This document shows positions 42,927 to 52,161 of a stretch of DNA of 64,000 bases, piece by piece. Every line of letters begins with the position of its first letter. The stretch's first letter is position 1. The position numbers were made by a program, and so were the translations under genes. The notes beneath the pieces were generated by a model. That model did no database searches and had not been told where the DNA came from. It saw only the letters and a list, made by a program, of their open reading frames with translations. This DNA is from Planctomycetota bacterium (GTDB lineage Bacteria > Planctomycetota > UBA1135 > GCA-002686595): NCBI GenBank assembly GCA_016220085.1, contig JACRIN010000109.1, forward strand, positions 59,157 to 123,156. The letters are read 5' to 3'.

Positions 42927-44816
42927 GTGAACGACGACCTCCGCCGATCGATCGACGACATCAAGCTGCGCACGCCCATCGAGGATGTGGTGCGCGAGCG
43001 CGTGCCGTCGTTGCGCAAGCGCGGTCGGCTCTGGGAGGCTTGTTGCCCGTTTCACGAGGAGAAGACCCCCTCTTTCAAGGTCGATCCCGCGCGGGGCACG
43101 TGGCATTGCTTCGGCGCCTGTGCGACCGGTGGCGACGCGATCCGGTTCGTCGAGCGCTCGCAGAACGTCGAGTTCATCGAAGCGCTGCGGTACCTCGCGG
43201 CCCGCTGCGGCGTGACGCTGCCCGAGCGCAAGACCGAGCGTGATCGCGTCGAGGACGTCGAGCGCGATCGGATTTACGGCGCTCTTGCCCGTGCCTCGGA
43301 GTTCTACCGGCGTGCGCTGCACACTCCGCAGGGTGCGCCGGCGTTGGAGTACCTGCGCTCGCGCGGATTGACGACGGCGACGATCGACGCATTCGGCGTC
43401 GGCTATGCGCCGGCCGGAGGCGAGGTGTTGAGCTCGCGCGCGCTCGCCGCGGGCGTCGGCGAGGAGTGGCTGGTGCGCGCGGGGCTTTCGCGGCGCGACG
43501 ACCGCGGCCGGGTCTACGACTTCTTCCGCGACCGGCTGATGATCCCGATCCGCGACCTGAAGGGGCGCGTGGTCGGATTCGGCGGGCGCCGGCTCTCCGA
43601 CGCCGATCCGCGCAATCCCAAGTACGTCAACACCTCGGAGACCGAGGTCTTCCACAAGGGCCGGCTGATCTACGCCTTGGATTTCGCGCTGGACCACGTG
43701 CACCGTCGCGGCCACCTGATGCTGGTCGAGGGGTACACGGACGTGATGGCGGCCCACCAGGTCGGCTTGCGGACCGTGGTCGCGGTGCTCGGGACCGCGA
43801 CGACCGACGAGCACGCGGGCTTGGTGCGCAAGAGCGGCGCGCGGCGGGTGTCGCTCGTGTTCGACGGCGACGAAGCGGGCCGCAAGGCGACCTACAAGGC
43901 GCTGACCGGCTTGCTTTCCCTCGACGTGACGATCGATGTCGTCCGCATCCCGGGCGACGAGGATCCCTGCGACCTGTTGGTGCGCGAGGGCCAGGCGCCG
44001 CTCGAAGGTCTGCTCGAGCACGCGACGCCGTGGTTCGACTTCGTGGTCGCCGGCCTGATCGAGCTTCCGCCGACGCAGCGCGCGCGCGCGATCGACACCG
44101 CGCTGGAGCTCGTCACGCGTCTGCCGCGCGCGCTCGATCGCGACGCGCACTTGTCGTTGCTCGCCGAGCGACTGGGCTTCCCGCTGGACGGCGTGCGTTT
44201 GCAGTACGAAACGCTGCCGACGCGGATCCGTGAACGTCAGCGCCAACGCGCGACGGCGCCCATGACTGCTTCCGGGACTGCTTCCGGCGCGTCAGTGACA
44301 CCCGAGGCCGCGCTGCCGCGTTCGCGCGACGACGAGCTCGTTCGTGTCGCGTTCGGTGAACTCGCCGGCGTCGCGATGCTCGACGCGCGCTATGCCTGCG
44401 AACTCGCACCGCTGGTCGAGCTGTGTCCGGACGCGGACGAGCACGCGCTGATCGACGCGATCGTGCGGCTCGCGCCGGAAGTCCCCGCGATCGGCGGCAC
44501 GCAGGACCGCGCCGCTGCGGAGGCAGCCGGGATCGAGTTCCCGATCCAAGCGCTGATGACCGAGCTCGCGGAGCATCCCGCCGGCCACCTCGTCATGCCG
44601 CTGCTCGCCCACGCGGAGCGCGCCGAGCGCAGAGACACGCTGTTCGCGGAAGCGCGCGCTTTCGTGCAACGGATCCAAGACAAACGCCGAGTCGAAGCGG
44701 CGCGCCGCATGCTCGGTTCGAAGGACGACGACGACAAGCAACGAATGGCCGAGGCCTACGAACTCAACCGCCGGAACTACGTTCGTTCGGCGGAGACTCA
44801 AACGGGACGCATCTGA
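42927..44816 (+). CDS. dnaG: DNA primase DnaG
   Basis: 629 residues; makes the RNA primers for replication. The CHC2 zinc domain shows C40, H43, then HCFGAC with C61 and C65, three residues between the last two cysteines instead of the common two. Next come the core with RLIYALDFALDHV, and Toprim acidic motifs LVEGYTD (about 265-271) and VFDGDEAGRKA (about 311-321). A helicase-binding C-terminal region follows from about 440. The GTG at 42927 is the start at which the conserved N-terminus begins. rpoD starts 3 bases after its stop, the classic dnaG-rpoD pair. Confidence 0.95.
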   Translation: MNDDLRRSIDDIKLRTPIEDVVRERVPSLRKRGRLWEACCPFHEEKTPSFKVDPARGTWHCFGACATGGDAIRFVERSQNVEFIEALRYLAARCGVTLPERKTERDRVEDVERDRIYGALARASEFYRRALHTPQGAPALEYLRSRGLTTATIDAFGVGYAPAGGEVLSSRALAAGVGEEWLVRAGLSRRDDRGRVYDFFRDRLMIPIRDLKGRVVGFGGRRLSDADPRNPKYVNTSETEVFHKGRLIYALDFALDHVHRRGHLMLVEGYTDVMAAHQVGLRTVVAVLGTATTDEHAGLVRKSGARRVSLVFDGDEAGRKATYKALTGLLSLDVTIDVVRIPGDEDPCDLLVREGQAPLEGLLEHATPWFDFVVAGLIELPPTQRARAIDTALELVTRLPRALDRDAHLSLLAERLGFPLDGVRLQYETLPTRIRERQRQRATAPMTASGTASGASVTPEAALPRSRDDELVRVAFGELAGVAMLDARYACELAPLVELCPDADEHALIDAIVRLAPEVPAIGGTQDRAAAEAAGIEFPIQALMTELAEHPAGHLVMPLLAHAERAERRDTLFAEARAFVQRIQDKRRVEAARRMLGSKDDDDKQRMAEAYELNRRNYVRSAETQTGRI

Positions 44817-44818
44817 AG

Positions 44819-46567
44819 ATGTCCGATCGCATCGAAGACACGATCAAGAGCTTGATCGAGGAAGGCCGACGCAAAGGCTTCCTCACCTACGTCGAGATGA
44901 ACACCCTCCTGGAGGACCAGTTCATCCCGCCGGACCGCATGGACCAGGTCTTCCTCTCCCTCGAGGAAGCGGGCGTCGAGGTGGTCGACGACTCCGAAGC
45001 GGGCGGGGACGACTCGTCCGTGCCCGACGAGGATTCGGAGGACCTGCCGATCCCGGAGAGCGACAACGTCGCCGAGGAGGAAGACGAGGCGCCGGAGCCC
45101 GTGTTCACCCGCGGCGTGCTCCCCGAGAAGATCGACGACCCGGTCCGCATGTACCTGACGCAGATGGGCGAGATCCCGCTGCTCACGCGCGACCAGGAGA
45201 TCTACCTCGCGAAGACCATCGAGATCACGCGCAAGCGCTTCCGCAAGAAAGCGATCGGCAGCGGCCTCTGCATGGATCACGCGCTCAAGACGCTCGATCA
45301 AGTCGAGCGCGGCGAGCTCGCGTTCGACCGCACGCTGAAGGTCAACCCGAACCCGAAGCCCGACGACGATCCCAAGATCGTCGAGACGTTGGGCAAGAAC
45401 TTCCTCGCGAAGCGTCTACCGGTCAACCTGGTGACGATCCGTGCGCTGCTCAAGCGTGTACGTGAGGAGTACCAGCAGCTCTTCGACCCGAAGCTCTCGC
45501 GCGCGAAGCACACCGAGCAGCTTCGGAAGGTGCAGGAGCTGCGCCGCAAGTTGGTGATCCTGATCGAGGAGTGCCACCTCCAGGTCAAGAAGGTCCGTCC
45601 CTACATCGACGTGATGGATCATCACTACCGCGAGGCGCGCGCGATCGAGCGCAAGCTCGCGGCGCTCAAGGCGCAGAAGAAGACCGGACCGGTGCTCAAG
45701 GAGCTCCAGGATCGGTTGCTCGAGCTCGAGCTCATCGCGCTCGAGCCGCCGGATCGCTTGAAGCGACGCTTCGATCAGACGCGCTTGCACTTCGCCGAAT
45801 ACGAGGAAGCGAAGCGTCAGCTCTCGAGCGGCAACCTGCGCCTGGTCGTTTCGATCGCGAAGAAGTACCGCAACCGCGGGCTCTCGTTCCTCGACCTCAT
45901 CCAGGAAGGCAACACCGGCCTGATGAAGGCGGTCGAGAAGTACGAGTACCGCCGCGGCTACAAGTTCTCGACGTACGCGACCTGGTGGATCCGCCAAGCG
46001 ATCACGCGCTCGATCGCCGATCAAGCGCGCACGATCCGCATCCCGGTCCACATGATCGAGACGATGTCGAAGCTGCGCAACGTCACCAAGAAGTTGCTCC
46101 AAGCCAAGGGCCGTGAACCCTCGATCGAGGAAGTGGCCGAAGCGACGGGCATCTCGGTCGACGAGGCGAAGCGCGTCGTCAAGATCTCGAAGCACCCGAT
46201 CTCGCTCGACCGTCCGATCGGCGACTCGGACGACAGCTACTTCGGCGACTTCATCGAGGACGAGTCGGCGGAGAGCCCGGTGCAGGCGGCCGGCCACGAG
46301 ATGCTGAAGGAGCGCATCGAAGAGGTGCTCTCGACCCTGACGTTCCGCGAGCGCGAGATCGTCAAGCTCCGCTACGGCATCGGCGACGGCTACACTTACA
46401 CCCTCGAGGAGGTGGGCCGGATCTTCCGCGTCACGCGCGAACGCGTGCGCCAGATCGAGGCGAAGGCCGTGCGCAAGCTGCGTCACCCGGTGCGCGCGCG
46501 GCAGTTGGCGAGCTTCATCGACGGAGTCGTCATCCCCGACGACGCCGACGCTTCGATGCCGCTCTGA
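44819..46567 (+). CDS. rpoD: Primary RNA polymerase sigma factor RpoD
   Basis: 582 residues. Region 1.1 (IEDTIKSLIEEGRRKGFLTYVEMNTLL) and an acidic linker lead to region 1.2 (DPVRMYLTQMGEIPLLTRDQE, about 103-123). A non-conserved stretch spans about 130-330. Region 2 has RLVVSIAKKYRNRGLSFLDLIQEGNTGLM and YKFSTYATWWIRQAITRSIADQ (about 381-402). Region 3 and region 4.2 follow (TLEEVGRIFRVTRERVRQIEAKAVRKLRHP, about 529-558). Region 2.4 and 4.2 match housekeeping sigma-70, which agrees with TTGACA/TATAAT-like boxes in the window. A strong terminator follows. Confidence 0.97.
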   Translation: MSDRIEDTIKSLIEEGRRKGFLTYVEMNTLLEDQFIPPDRMDQVFLSLEEAGVEVVDDSEAGGDDSSVPDEDSEDLPIPESDNVAEEEDEAPEPVFTRGVLPEKIDDPVRMYLTQMGEIPLLTRDQEIYLAKTIEITRKRFRKKAIGSGLCMDHALKTLDQVERGELAFDRTLKVNPNPKPDDDPKIVETLGKNFLAKRLPVNLVTIRALLKRVREEYQQLFDPKLSRAKHTEQLRKVQELRRKLVILIEECHLQVKKVRPYIDVMDHHYREARAIERKLAALKAQKKTGPVLKELQDRLLELELIALEPPDRLKRRFDQTRLHFAEYEEAKRQLSSGNLRLVVSIAKKYRNRGLSFLDLIQEGNTGLMKAVEKYEYRRGYKFSTYATWWIRQAITRSIADQARTIRIPVHMIETMSKLRNVTKKLLQAKGREPSIEEVAEATGISVDEAKRVVKISKHPISLDRPIGDSDDSYFGDFIEDESAESPVQAAGHEMLKERIEEVLSTLTFREREIVKLRYGIGDGYTYTLEEVGRIFRVTRERVRQIEAKAVRKLRHPVRARQLASFIDGVVIPDDADASMPL

Positions 46568-46583
46568 GCGAATTCCGATTCCA

Positions 46584-46615
46584 GCGAACGCCCGGCCCGA
46601 TGGCCGGGCGTTCGC
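46584..46615 (+). terminator. Strong rpoD terminator
   Basis: A perfect 14-bp stem (46584-46597 with 46602-46615) with a CGAT loop, 17 bases after the rpoD stop and followed by GTTTC. Confidence 0.75.
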
Positions 46616-46638
46616 GTTTCGCCGGGCGTTCGCGTTTC
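46603..46638 (+). repeat. 18-base tandem duplication in the rpoD terminator
   Basis: GCCGGGCGTTCGCGTTTC occurs at 46603-46620 and again at 46621-46638, so the right arm of the terminator plus its tail is duplicated, allowing an alternative hairpin. Confidence 0.8.
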
Positions 46639-46740
46639 TCGGGGGGCCGCGCGCGGCCGGAGGGCGGGCCGCGGTGTTCGAAGATGGTGCCGGGAGCTTC
46701 GGGTCGCTATGCTCCTCGCCCTCCTTCCTCGCGCGCGCTC

Positions 46741-47454
46741 ATGCAGGACACGATCAGGGCTCTCCGAGCACTCCAAGAACTCGACACCGACATCTATCGG
46801 CTCAAGGCCGAGCTGAAGCGACTGCCCGAGGAGCGCGCGAAGCGCCGCAAGGACATCGATCAGCAGCTCTCGAAACTCGAGGAGCGGCAGAAGTCGGCTC
46901 GCGAGCTCCGGACCAAGATCAAGGAGATCGAGGACACGACCAGCAAGGAGCGCCAGCGCATCCGCAAGCTCGAGAACGAGGCTGCGAACTCGCGCGGCGA
47001 CGCGGCCTCGCTCGCGGCCTACCAGCACGAGATCAAGACGCTGAAGCGCGACATCTCGAACGCCGAGGAGCAAGGCCTCGAACTCGTCGGCCAGGCCGCG
47101 GGCGTCGAAAGCGACATCAAGTCTCAGCGCGCTTCGACCGACGACGCGGAGAAGACGTTTGCGGAGTTCGTGAAGAACGTCGAGCGTGAAACCGCCGAGG
47201 CGCAGCAAAAGCTCGACGCGTTGCTCTCGCAGCGCAAGCAGCGCATGGCGAAGGATCTCGCGCCCGAATCGCTCGGGCTGTACGAGCGCCTGCTCGTGGC
47301 GCGCGAAGGCGTCGCGCTGGCGTTGCTCGACGGCCGGATCTGCCAGGCGTGCTACATGGAGGTACCGACCAACCTCTATGTGCGCGTCGCGCGCGGCGTC
47401 CAGCTCACGCAGTGCCCGTCCTGCGATCGCATCCTGTTTCAGAGCGCCTCGTGA
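46741..47454 (+). CDS. C4 zinc-ribbon coiled-coil protein
   Basis: 237 residues. A long coiled coil (about residues 1-165; heptads of Leu/Lys/Glu such as LQELDTDIYRLKAELKRLPEE) ends in a zinc ribbon CQAC ... CPSC (about 203-228). This matches the widespread zf-RING_7/DUF164 family, whose role is not settled. The frame is open upstream through the terminator, but the ATG at 46741 begins the coil. The stop overlaps the next gene's GTG. Confidence 0.85.
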   Translation: MQDTIRALRALQELDTDIYRLKAELKRLPEERAKRRKDIDQQLSKLEERQKSARELRTKIKEIEDTTSKERQRIRKLENEAANSRGDAASLAAYQHEIKTLKRDISNAEEQGLELVGQAAGVESDIKSQRASTDDAEKTFAEFVKNVERETAEAQQKLDALLSQRKQRMAKDLAPESLGLYERLLVAREGVALALLDGRICQACYMEVPTNLYVRVARGVQLTQCPSCDRILFQSAS

Positions 47455-48806
47455 GGGAGTTCGCGCTCGCGGCGAGGTTCGCGCTCGCGGCGCCGTTCGC
47501 GGTCATCGGCTCGGCCGCCTGCCGTGCGATCGAGCCGTCGAACCGCGCCGACCTCGTTCGGAGAGCGCCGGTTTCGAGCCCCGCGCCGGCCGAATCCGCG
47601 GAGACCGTCTCGATCCATGCCGCGCACGCCGTCGACGTGATTGCAGGCAAGCTGCTCGACGACGTCTGGGTCGCGATCGAGGACGGTCGCATCGTCGCGC
47701 TGCGCACGGGGCTCGAACGTCCGCCTGACGGTCGGGTGATCGAGCTCGGCGACGTGACGCTCGTGCCGGGGCTCTTCGATTGCCACGTGCATCTCACCGG
47801 CTCGCTCGACGGCGACTACGTCAACCGCTCGGTGCACGAGACGGCGATCGACGGGGCGCTGCGCGGCGTGCGGAACGCGCGAGTGACGCTTGCGGCGGGG
47901 TTCACCACGGTTCGCAACGTCGGGTGCGAGGGCTTCGCGGACGTCGCGTTGCTGCGCGCGATCGAGCGCGGTGACATCGTCGGCCCGGACATCGTCCCGT
48001 GCGGTCATTCGATCGGCATCACCGGCGGTCACGCCGACGAGACAGGCTTTCGCCAGGGCGTCCTCGAGTCCGGCCCGGAGGCCGGCATCGCCGACGGACC
48101 CGACGAGTGCCGCAAGGCGGTGCGCGCGCAGCTCAAGTACGGCGCGCAAGCGATCAAGTGCGTCGCCACCGCGGGCGTGCTCTCGTTCGAAGCCTCGGTC
48201 GGCGCGCAGCAGCTCGCCGATGACGAACTCGTCGCGATCGTCGACGAAGCGCATCGCCACGGCGTCAAGGTCGCGGCGCACGCGCACGGCGCGGACGGCA
48301 TCCTCGCCGCGGTGAAGGCCGGGGTCGACTCGATCGAGCACGGCAGCATGTTGACCTCCGAAGCGCTCGACCTGATGAAGTCGAAGGGCACGTTCCTGGT
48401 GCCGACGGCGTTCCTGCGCCGGCGGGTCGACATGGCGCACTTGGCGCCGCCGCAGCGAGCGAAGGCCGAGTCGATCTTCCCCGCGGCGGAGGCGAGCTTG
48501 CGCGATGCGATCGCCGGCGGCGTGCGCATCGCGTACGGCACCGACGCAGCGGTGTACCCGCACGGCGAGAACGCGCGCGAGTTCGCGGTGCTCGTCGAGG
48601 CCGGGATGGCGCCGATCGACGCCTTGCGCGCGGCGACGCTCAACGCCGCGGAGCTCTGCCAGAAGCCCGACCGCGGCGCGCTCTCGCCCGGCCTGCGCGC
48701 GGACATCGTCGCGGTCCGCGGCAATCCGCTCGCGGACGTCCAAGCGCTCGAGCGCGTGGTCTGGGTGATGCGGGCGGGCTCGGTCGCGATCGACGCGCGG
48801 CGCTGA
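47451..48806 (+). CDS. Amidohydrolase-family lipoprotein
   Basis: 451 residues from a GTG overlapping the previous stop. A signal with GSAAC at about residues 19-23 suggests a lipoprotein. The TIM-barrel amidohydrolase fold has LVPGLFDCHVHL (two metal His), the Lys of QAIKCVATAGV (about 236), VAAHAHGADGI (His), IEHGSM (His), and YGTDAAVYPHGENA (catalytic Asp). It resembles imidazolonepropionase-like and Xaa-Pro dipeptidase amidohydrolases. Substrate unknown; being on the envelope, a peptide or amide from outside is likely. Confidence 0.85.
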   Translation: MREFALAARFALAAPFAVIGSAACRAIEPSNRADLVRRAPVSSPAPAESAETVSIHAAHAVDVIAGKLLDDVWVAIEDGRIVALRTGLERPPDGRVIELGDVTLVPGLFDCHVHLTGSLDGDYVNRSVHETAIDGALRGVRNARVTLAAGFTTVRNVGCEGFADVALLRAIERGDIVGPDIVPCGHSIGITGGHADETGFRQGVLESGPEAGIADGPDECRKAVRAQLKYGAQAIKCVATAGVLSFEASVGAQQLADDELVAIVDEAHRHGVKVAAHAHGADGILAAVKAGVDSIEHGSMLTSEALDLMKSKGTFLVPTAFLRRRVDMAHLAPPQRAKAESIFPAAEASLRDAIAGGVRIAYGTDAAVYPHGENAREFAVLVEAGMAPIDALRAATLNAAELCQKPDRGALSPGLRADIVAVRGNPLADVQALERVVWVMRAGSVAIDARR

Positions 48807-48815
48807 GCCGCCGCG

Positions 48816-49748
48816 TCAGGCCGACACGCTCCGCAAGGCTCCTTGCCGCGAGCCGCGGCGTTCGAGCTCGCGCTCGAGCCGTTCGCGTACCGCGTTCTTG
48901 TGCACATCCCACTTCGGCGCGAGCAACGCGTCGTCCGGAGAGTCGGCGGTGAGGCGGTGGAGCACTTGCGCCGGCGCGAGGCGCTCGACGAAGTCGGCGA
49001 GCCAGTCGACGTAGGTCTCGACCGTCAACGCCTCGACGCGTCCCTCGCGCCACCAATGCTCGAGGATCGTGCGGCGCAGCACCATCAGGTGGTGCACTTT
49101 GACGCCTTCGACGCCCGAGCGCGCGAGCACCTCGGCGGTACGCCGCGCGCCTTCGCGCCCGTCGCCGGGCAGCCCGAGGATCGCGTGACCGACGGTCAGG
49201 AGTCCGCGCGCCTTGCAGCGCCGCACCGCGTCCTCGAAATCGGCGACGGTGTGCAGCCGATTGATCGCGACGAGCTGCGCGTCGTCGGCGACCTCGAGCC
49301 CGAGCTCGACCCAAACCGGCACGCGGGCGTTCCATTCGGCGAGCAGCGCGAGCGCGTCGTCGCCGAGCGTGTCCGGCCGCGTCGCGAGAGAGATCGCCAC
49401 CACGTGCGAGCCGAGGTGGGGGAGCGTGACGCGCAGGACCTCGTCGAGCCGTTCGAGCGGCACGTACGTGTTCGAGTAGCTCTGGAAGTACGCGATCGCC
49501 TTGGCGCCGTCGCCGCGGCGCGCGATGCGCGCGAGGCCGCGCTCGAGCTGCTCCGCGAGCTCCGCTCCGAGCTTCAGTGCGCCGGTGCCCGAGCCCTCGA
49601 CGTCGCAGTACACGCAACCGCCGCGCCCCTTCGAGCCGTCGCGGTTGGGGCAGCTCGAGCCTGCGTCGAGCGCGATGCGGTGCACCGGCCCGCCGAAGGT
49701 CGCTTGGAGCCACGGCTGCAGCGTTCGAAAGCGAGTCGGCGCGCTCAT
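48816..49748 (-). CDS. TIGR01212/YhcC-type radical SAM protein
   Basis: 310 residues from the ATG at 49748. The SAM cluster motif is the spaced variant of this family: C-P-N-R-D-G ... G-G-C-V-Y-C (about 33-47), in place of CX3CX2C. It also has AYFQSYSNTYVPLERL, SLATRPDTLGDDAL and KVHHLMVLRRTI. Relatives are uncharacterised or implicated in RNA or cofactor modification. It is convergent with the amidohydrolase gene (9 bases) and divergent from selB (92 bases). Confidence 0.9.
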   Translation of the reverse strand: MSAPTRFRTLQPWLQATFGGPVHRIALDAGSSCPNRDGSKGRGGCVYCDVEGSGTGALKLGAELAEQLERGLARIARRGDGAKAIAYFQSYSNTYVPLERLDEVLRVTLPHLGSHVVAISLATRPDTLGDDALALLAEWNARVPVWVELGLEVADDAQLVAINRLHTVADFEDAVRRCKARGLLTVGHAILGLPGDGREGARRTAEVLARSGVEGVKVHHLMVLRRTILEHWWREGRVEALTVETYVDWLADFVERLAPAQVLHRLTADSPDDALLAPKWDVHKNAVRERLERELERRGSRQGALRSVSA

Positions 49749-49840
49749 CGCCCGATCGTAGCGCTTTGCGGCCGACGCTCCTCGTCCGTCGGTCCGGTCG
49801 ACGAAGCGCTTGCTAGGCTCTATCGCTCTCGATCCAGCGC

Positions 49841-51766
49841 ATGCAGGTCCAAACGATCGCACCCATCGTCATCGGCACCGCCGGTCACATCGACCACGGC
49901 AAGTCGAGCCTCGTGCGCGCGCTCACCGGCGTCGATCCCGACCGGCTCAAGGAGGAGCAGGAGCGCGGGATGACGATCGATCTCGGCTACGCGCCGCTCG
50001 AACTCCCCGATGGACGCACCGTCGGCATCATCGACGTGCCCGGGCACGAACGCTTCGTCCGCAACATGGTCGCGGGCGCGACCGGGATCGATCTCGTCGT
50101 GCTCGTGGTCGCCGCCGACGATGGCGTGATGCCCCAGACGCGCGAGCACTTGCACATCATGCAGCTGCTCGGCGTCTCGCGCGGCTTCGTTGCGCTCAAC
50201 AAGGTCGACCTCGTCGACGGCGAGATGGTCGAGGTCGCGGAGGACGACGTACGCGGCGCGCTCCGAGGCACGTTCCTCGAAGGTGCTCCGATCGTGCGCG
50301 TGTCGGCGACCAAGGGGATCGGGCTCGATGCACTGAAGCAAGAGCTCTTCCGCCAAGCCGCCGCGACCGAGCCGCGCTCCGCCGAGGGCGTCTTCCGCAT
50401 GCCGATCCAGCGCGTGTTCTCCGCGCGCGGCTTCGGAACCGTCGTCACCGGCGTGCCGATGTCGGGCTCGGTCGAGGTTGGCGCGCTGCTCGAGGTCCAG
50501 CCCGGCGGCTTCGTCGGCAAGGTGCGCGGATTGCAAGCGTACGGAGCGAGCGTCGGTTCCGCGCGCGCGGGCCATCGCACCGCGATCAACCTCACCGACG
50601 TTCCGCACGAGAAGGTCGCGCGCGGCTCGGTGGTCGCGAGCCAGGGCTTCTTCGTGCCGATGACGATGGTCGCGGCGCGACTCGACGTGCTCGCCGACCT
50701 CGGAAGGCCGGTGACCAACCGGATGAAGGTGCGCCTCCACACGGGCACCGCCGATCCCGCGGGCGAAGTCGTCGTGCTCGATCAGGAGTCGCTCGCGCCC
50801 GGCGCGGGCGGGCTCGTCCAACTGCGGCTCGAGGAACCGGTCGTGTGCGCGCCGGGCGATCCGTACATCCTGCGGCTCGTGTCGCCGGCGATCACGCTCG
50901 GCGGCGGCGTGATCCTCGAGGAATCGAAGCATCGACTGAAGCGCTTCAAGGGCTTCGTCATCGAGGAACTCGCGCGGCAGGAGCAGAGCCTGGATTCGCC
51001 GCTGGAGCTCGCCGAGTCGATCCTCGCGCGCGCCGGCTCGCAACCGCTCTCGCTCGCCGACGTCGCCAAGGCGATCAAGCGCGAGCCGGAGGAGACCAAG
51101 AAGCTCCTGGAGACGCTCGCGACCTCGAAGCGCGCGCGTTCGCTCGGTTCGAACGGCAAGTGGATGCACGTCGAGCGGCTCGAGTTCGAGCTCGCGCGCG
51201 TCAAGGCCGCCGTCGACGCGTGGTTCGCGGCCAACGCGCACCGCCAGGTGATGGAAGTCGCGGAGTTGCGCAGGACCTCGGAGCTCGAGCCCGACGCGCT
51301 CGGGCTCCTGCTCGACGAAGAGGCGCGGCGGGGCGGTTGGGCGCTCGAGTCCGGCGGCTTCCTGCGTCCGAAGGGGCGCGCGCGCTCGCTCGACGACAAG
51401 ACGCGCGAGACCGTCGATCGGGTGCACGGTGCGCTCGCGAAGGGCGGGACGCAACCGCCGACGCCGGCCGAGCTCGCCACCGCGCTCGCGCTCAAACCCG
51501 CGGAGATCCAGCGCGTGCTCGAGCTCCTGGTCGACGAAGGCCGCGTGAAGCGCGTCGAGAAGGACTTCTTCCTCGCGCTCGAAACGGCCGAGCGCGTGAA
51601 GGCGTCGATCGTCGCCAATTGCCAGAAGCACGGGCACCTCGAGATCCCGGCGCTGCGCGACGAGTTGCAGACGTCGCGCAAGTTCCTGATCCCGCTGCTC
51701 GAGTGGTTCGACACCCAAGGCCTGACGATCCGCCAAGGCGCGAACCGCGTGCTGCGCAAGCGCTAG
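49841..51766 (+). CDS. selB: Selenocysteine-specific elongation factor SelB
   Basis: 641 residues. A GTPase that brings Sec-tRNA to UGA codons with a SECIS hairpin. G1 GHIDHGKSSL (about 15-24), TIDLGYAPL (switch), G3 DVPGHERFV and G4 NKVDL (about 126-130) are intact. EF-Tu-like domains 2 and 3 follow (RMPIQRVFSARGFGTVVTG), then C-terminal winged helices (about 370-640). Length fits SelB. Neither selA, selD nor a Sec tRNA is seen in the window. Its TAG stop forms the first three bases of repeat copy 3. Confidence 0.93.
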   Translation: MQVQTIAPIVIGTAGHIDHGKSSLVRALTGVDPDRLKEEQERGMTIDLGYAPLELPDGRTVGIIDVPGHERFVRNMVAGATGIDLVVLVVAADDGVMPQTREHLHIMQLLGVSRGFVALNKVDLVDGEMVEVAEDDVRGALRGTFLEGAPIVRVSATKGIGLDALKQELFRQAAATEPRSAEGVFRMPIQRVFSARGFGTVVTGVPMSGSVEVGALLEVQPGGFVGKVRGLQAYGASVGSARAGHRTAINLTDVPHEKVARGSVVASQGFFVPMTMVAARLDVLADLGRPVTNRMKVRLHTGTADPAGEVVVLDQESLAPGAGGLVQLRLEEPVVCAPGDPYILRLVSPAITLGGGVILEESKHRLKRFKGFVIEELARQEQSLDSPLELAESILARAGSQPLSLADVAKAIKREPEETKKLLETLATSKRARSLGSNGKWMHVERLEFELARVKAAVDAWFAANAHRQVMEVAELRRTSELEPDALGLLLDEEARRGGWALESGGFLRPKGRARSLDDKTRETVDRVHGALAKGGTQPPTPAELATALALKPAEIQRVLELLVDEGRVKRVEKDFFLALETAERVKASIVANCQKHGHLEIPALRDELQTSRKFLIPLLEWFDTQGLTIRQGANRVLRKR

Positions 51767-51832
51767 CGACCCGTCGAAACCGCCACCTGATCGGCTGCGC
51801 GCGCCTCGGCGCTTGGCTCCACCGGTGTCTAG
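51764..51832. mobile_element. Palindromic MITE-like element, copy 3 (truncated)
   Basis: The first 48 bases match copy 2 at about 40 positions (TAGCGACCCGTCGAAACCGCCACC..., including GGCTGCGCGCGC). The right half is mostly deleted, leaving GGTG...CTAGG. The left TAG is the selB stop, and the right CTA (51829-51831) is, on the minus strand, the TAG stop of the cupin gene. Confidence 0.65.
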
Positions 51833-52161
51833 GCGAGCGGCTCGATCGGCTGCGGCAGCATCACGAGCAACAGACAGCCCGCGCGCGAGCTCGGCGTGTG
51901 CGCGCTGCCCGGTGCGTGGCGCACGTACGAGCCCGAACCGTACGTCGAGCCCGCGTCCTCGAGCGAGCCCTCGAGCACGAAGTACTGCTCGCCCGCCGGA
52001 TGGCGATGCGCGCCGTAGCTCGCGCCGGGCTCGAATCGCAGGAGCACCGTCGACTCGCCGGTCGCGGCGTCGAAGAAGAGCTTCTTCCACCGCACGCCGA
52101 CGTGCGGCGTGTCGCGCCACGGCACGGCGTCGGAGAGCGCGGCGAGGATCAGCGGCTTCAC
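51829..52161 (-). CDS. Small cupin-domain protein
   Basis: 110 residues from a GTG that overlaps the M28 stop on the minus strand. A single cupin barrel: FEPGASYGAHRHPAGEQYFVLEGSLE (about 47-72) has the metal ligands His-x-His ... Glu, and GSYVRHAPGSAHTP supplies the last His. It looks like the ChrR-type cupins that sense or bind metals. It is translationally coupled to a secreted peptidase. No sensor role is shown. Confidence 0.8.
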   Translation of the reverse strand: MKPLILAALSDAVPWRDTPHVGVRWKKLFFDAATGESTVLLRFEPGASYGAHRHPAGEQYFVLEGSLEDAGSTYGSGSYVRHAPGSAHTPSSRAGCLLLVMLPQPIEPLA

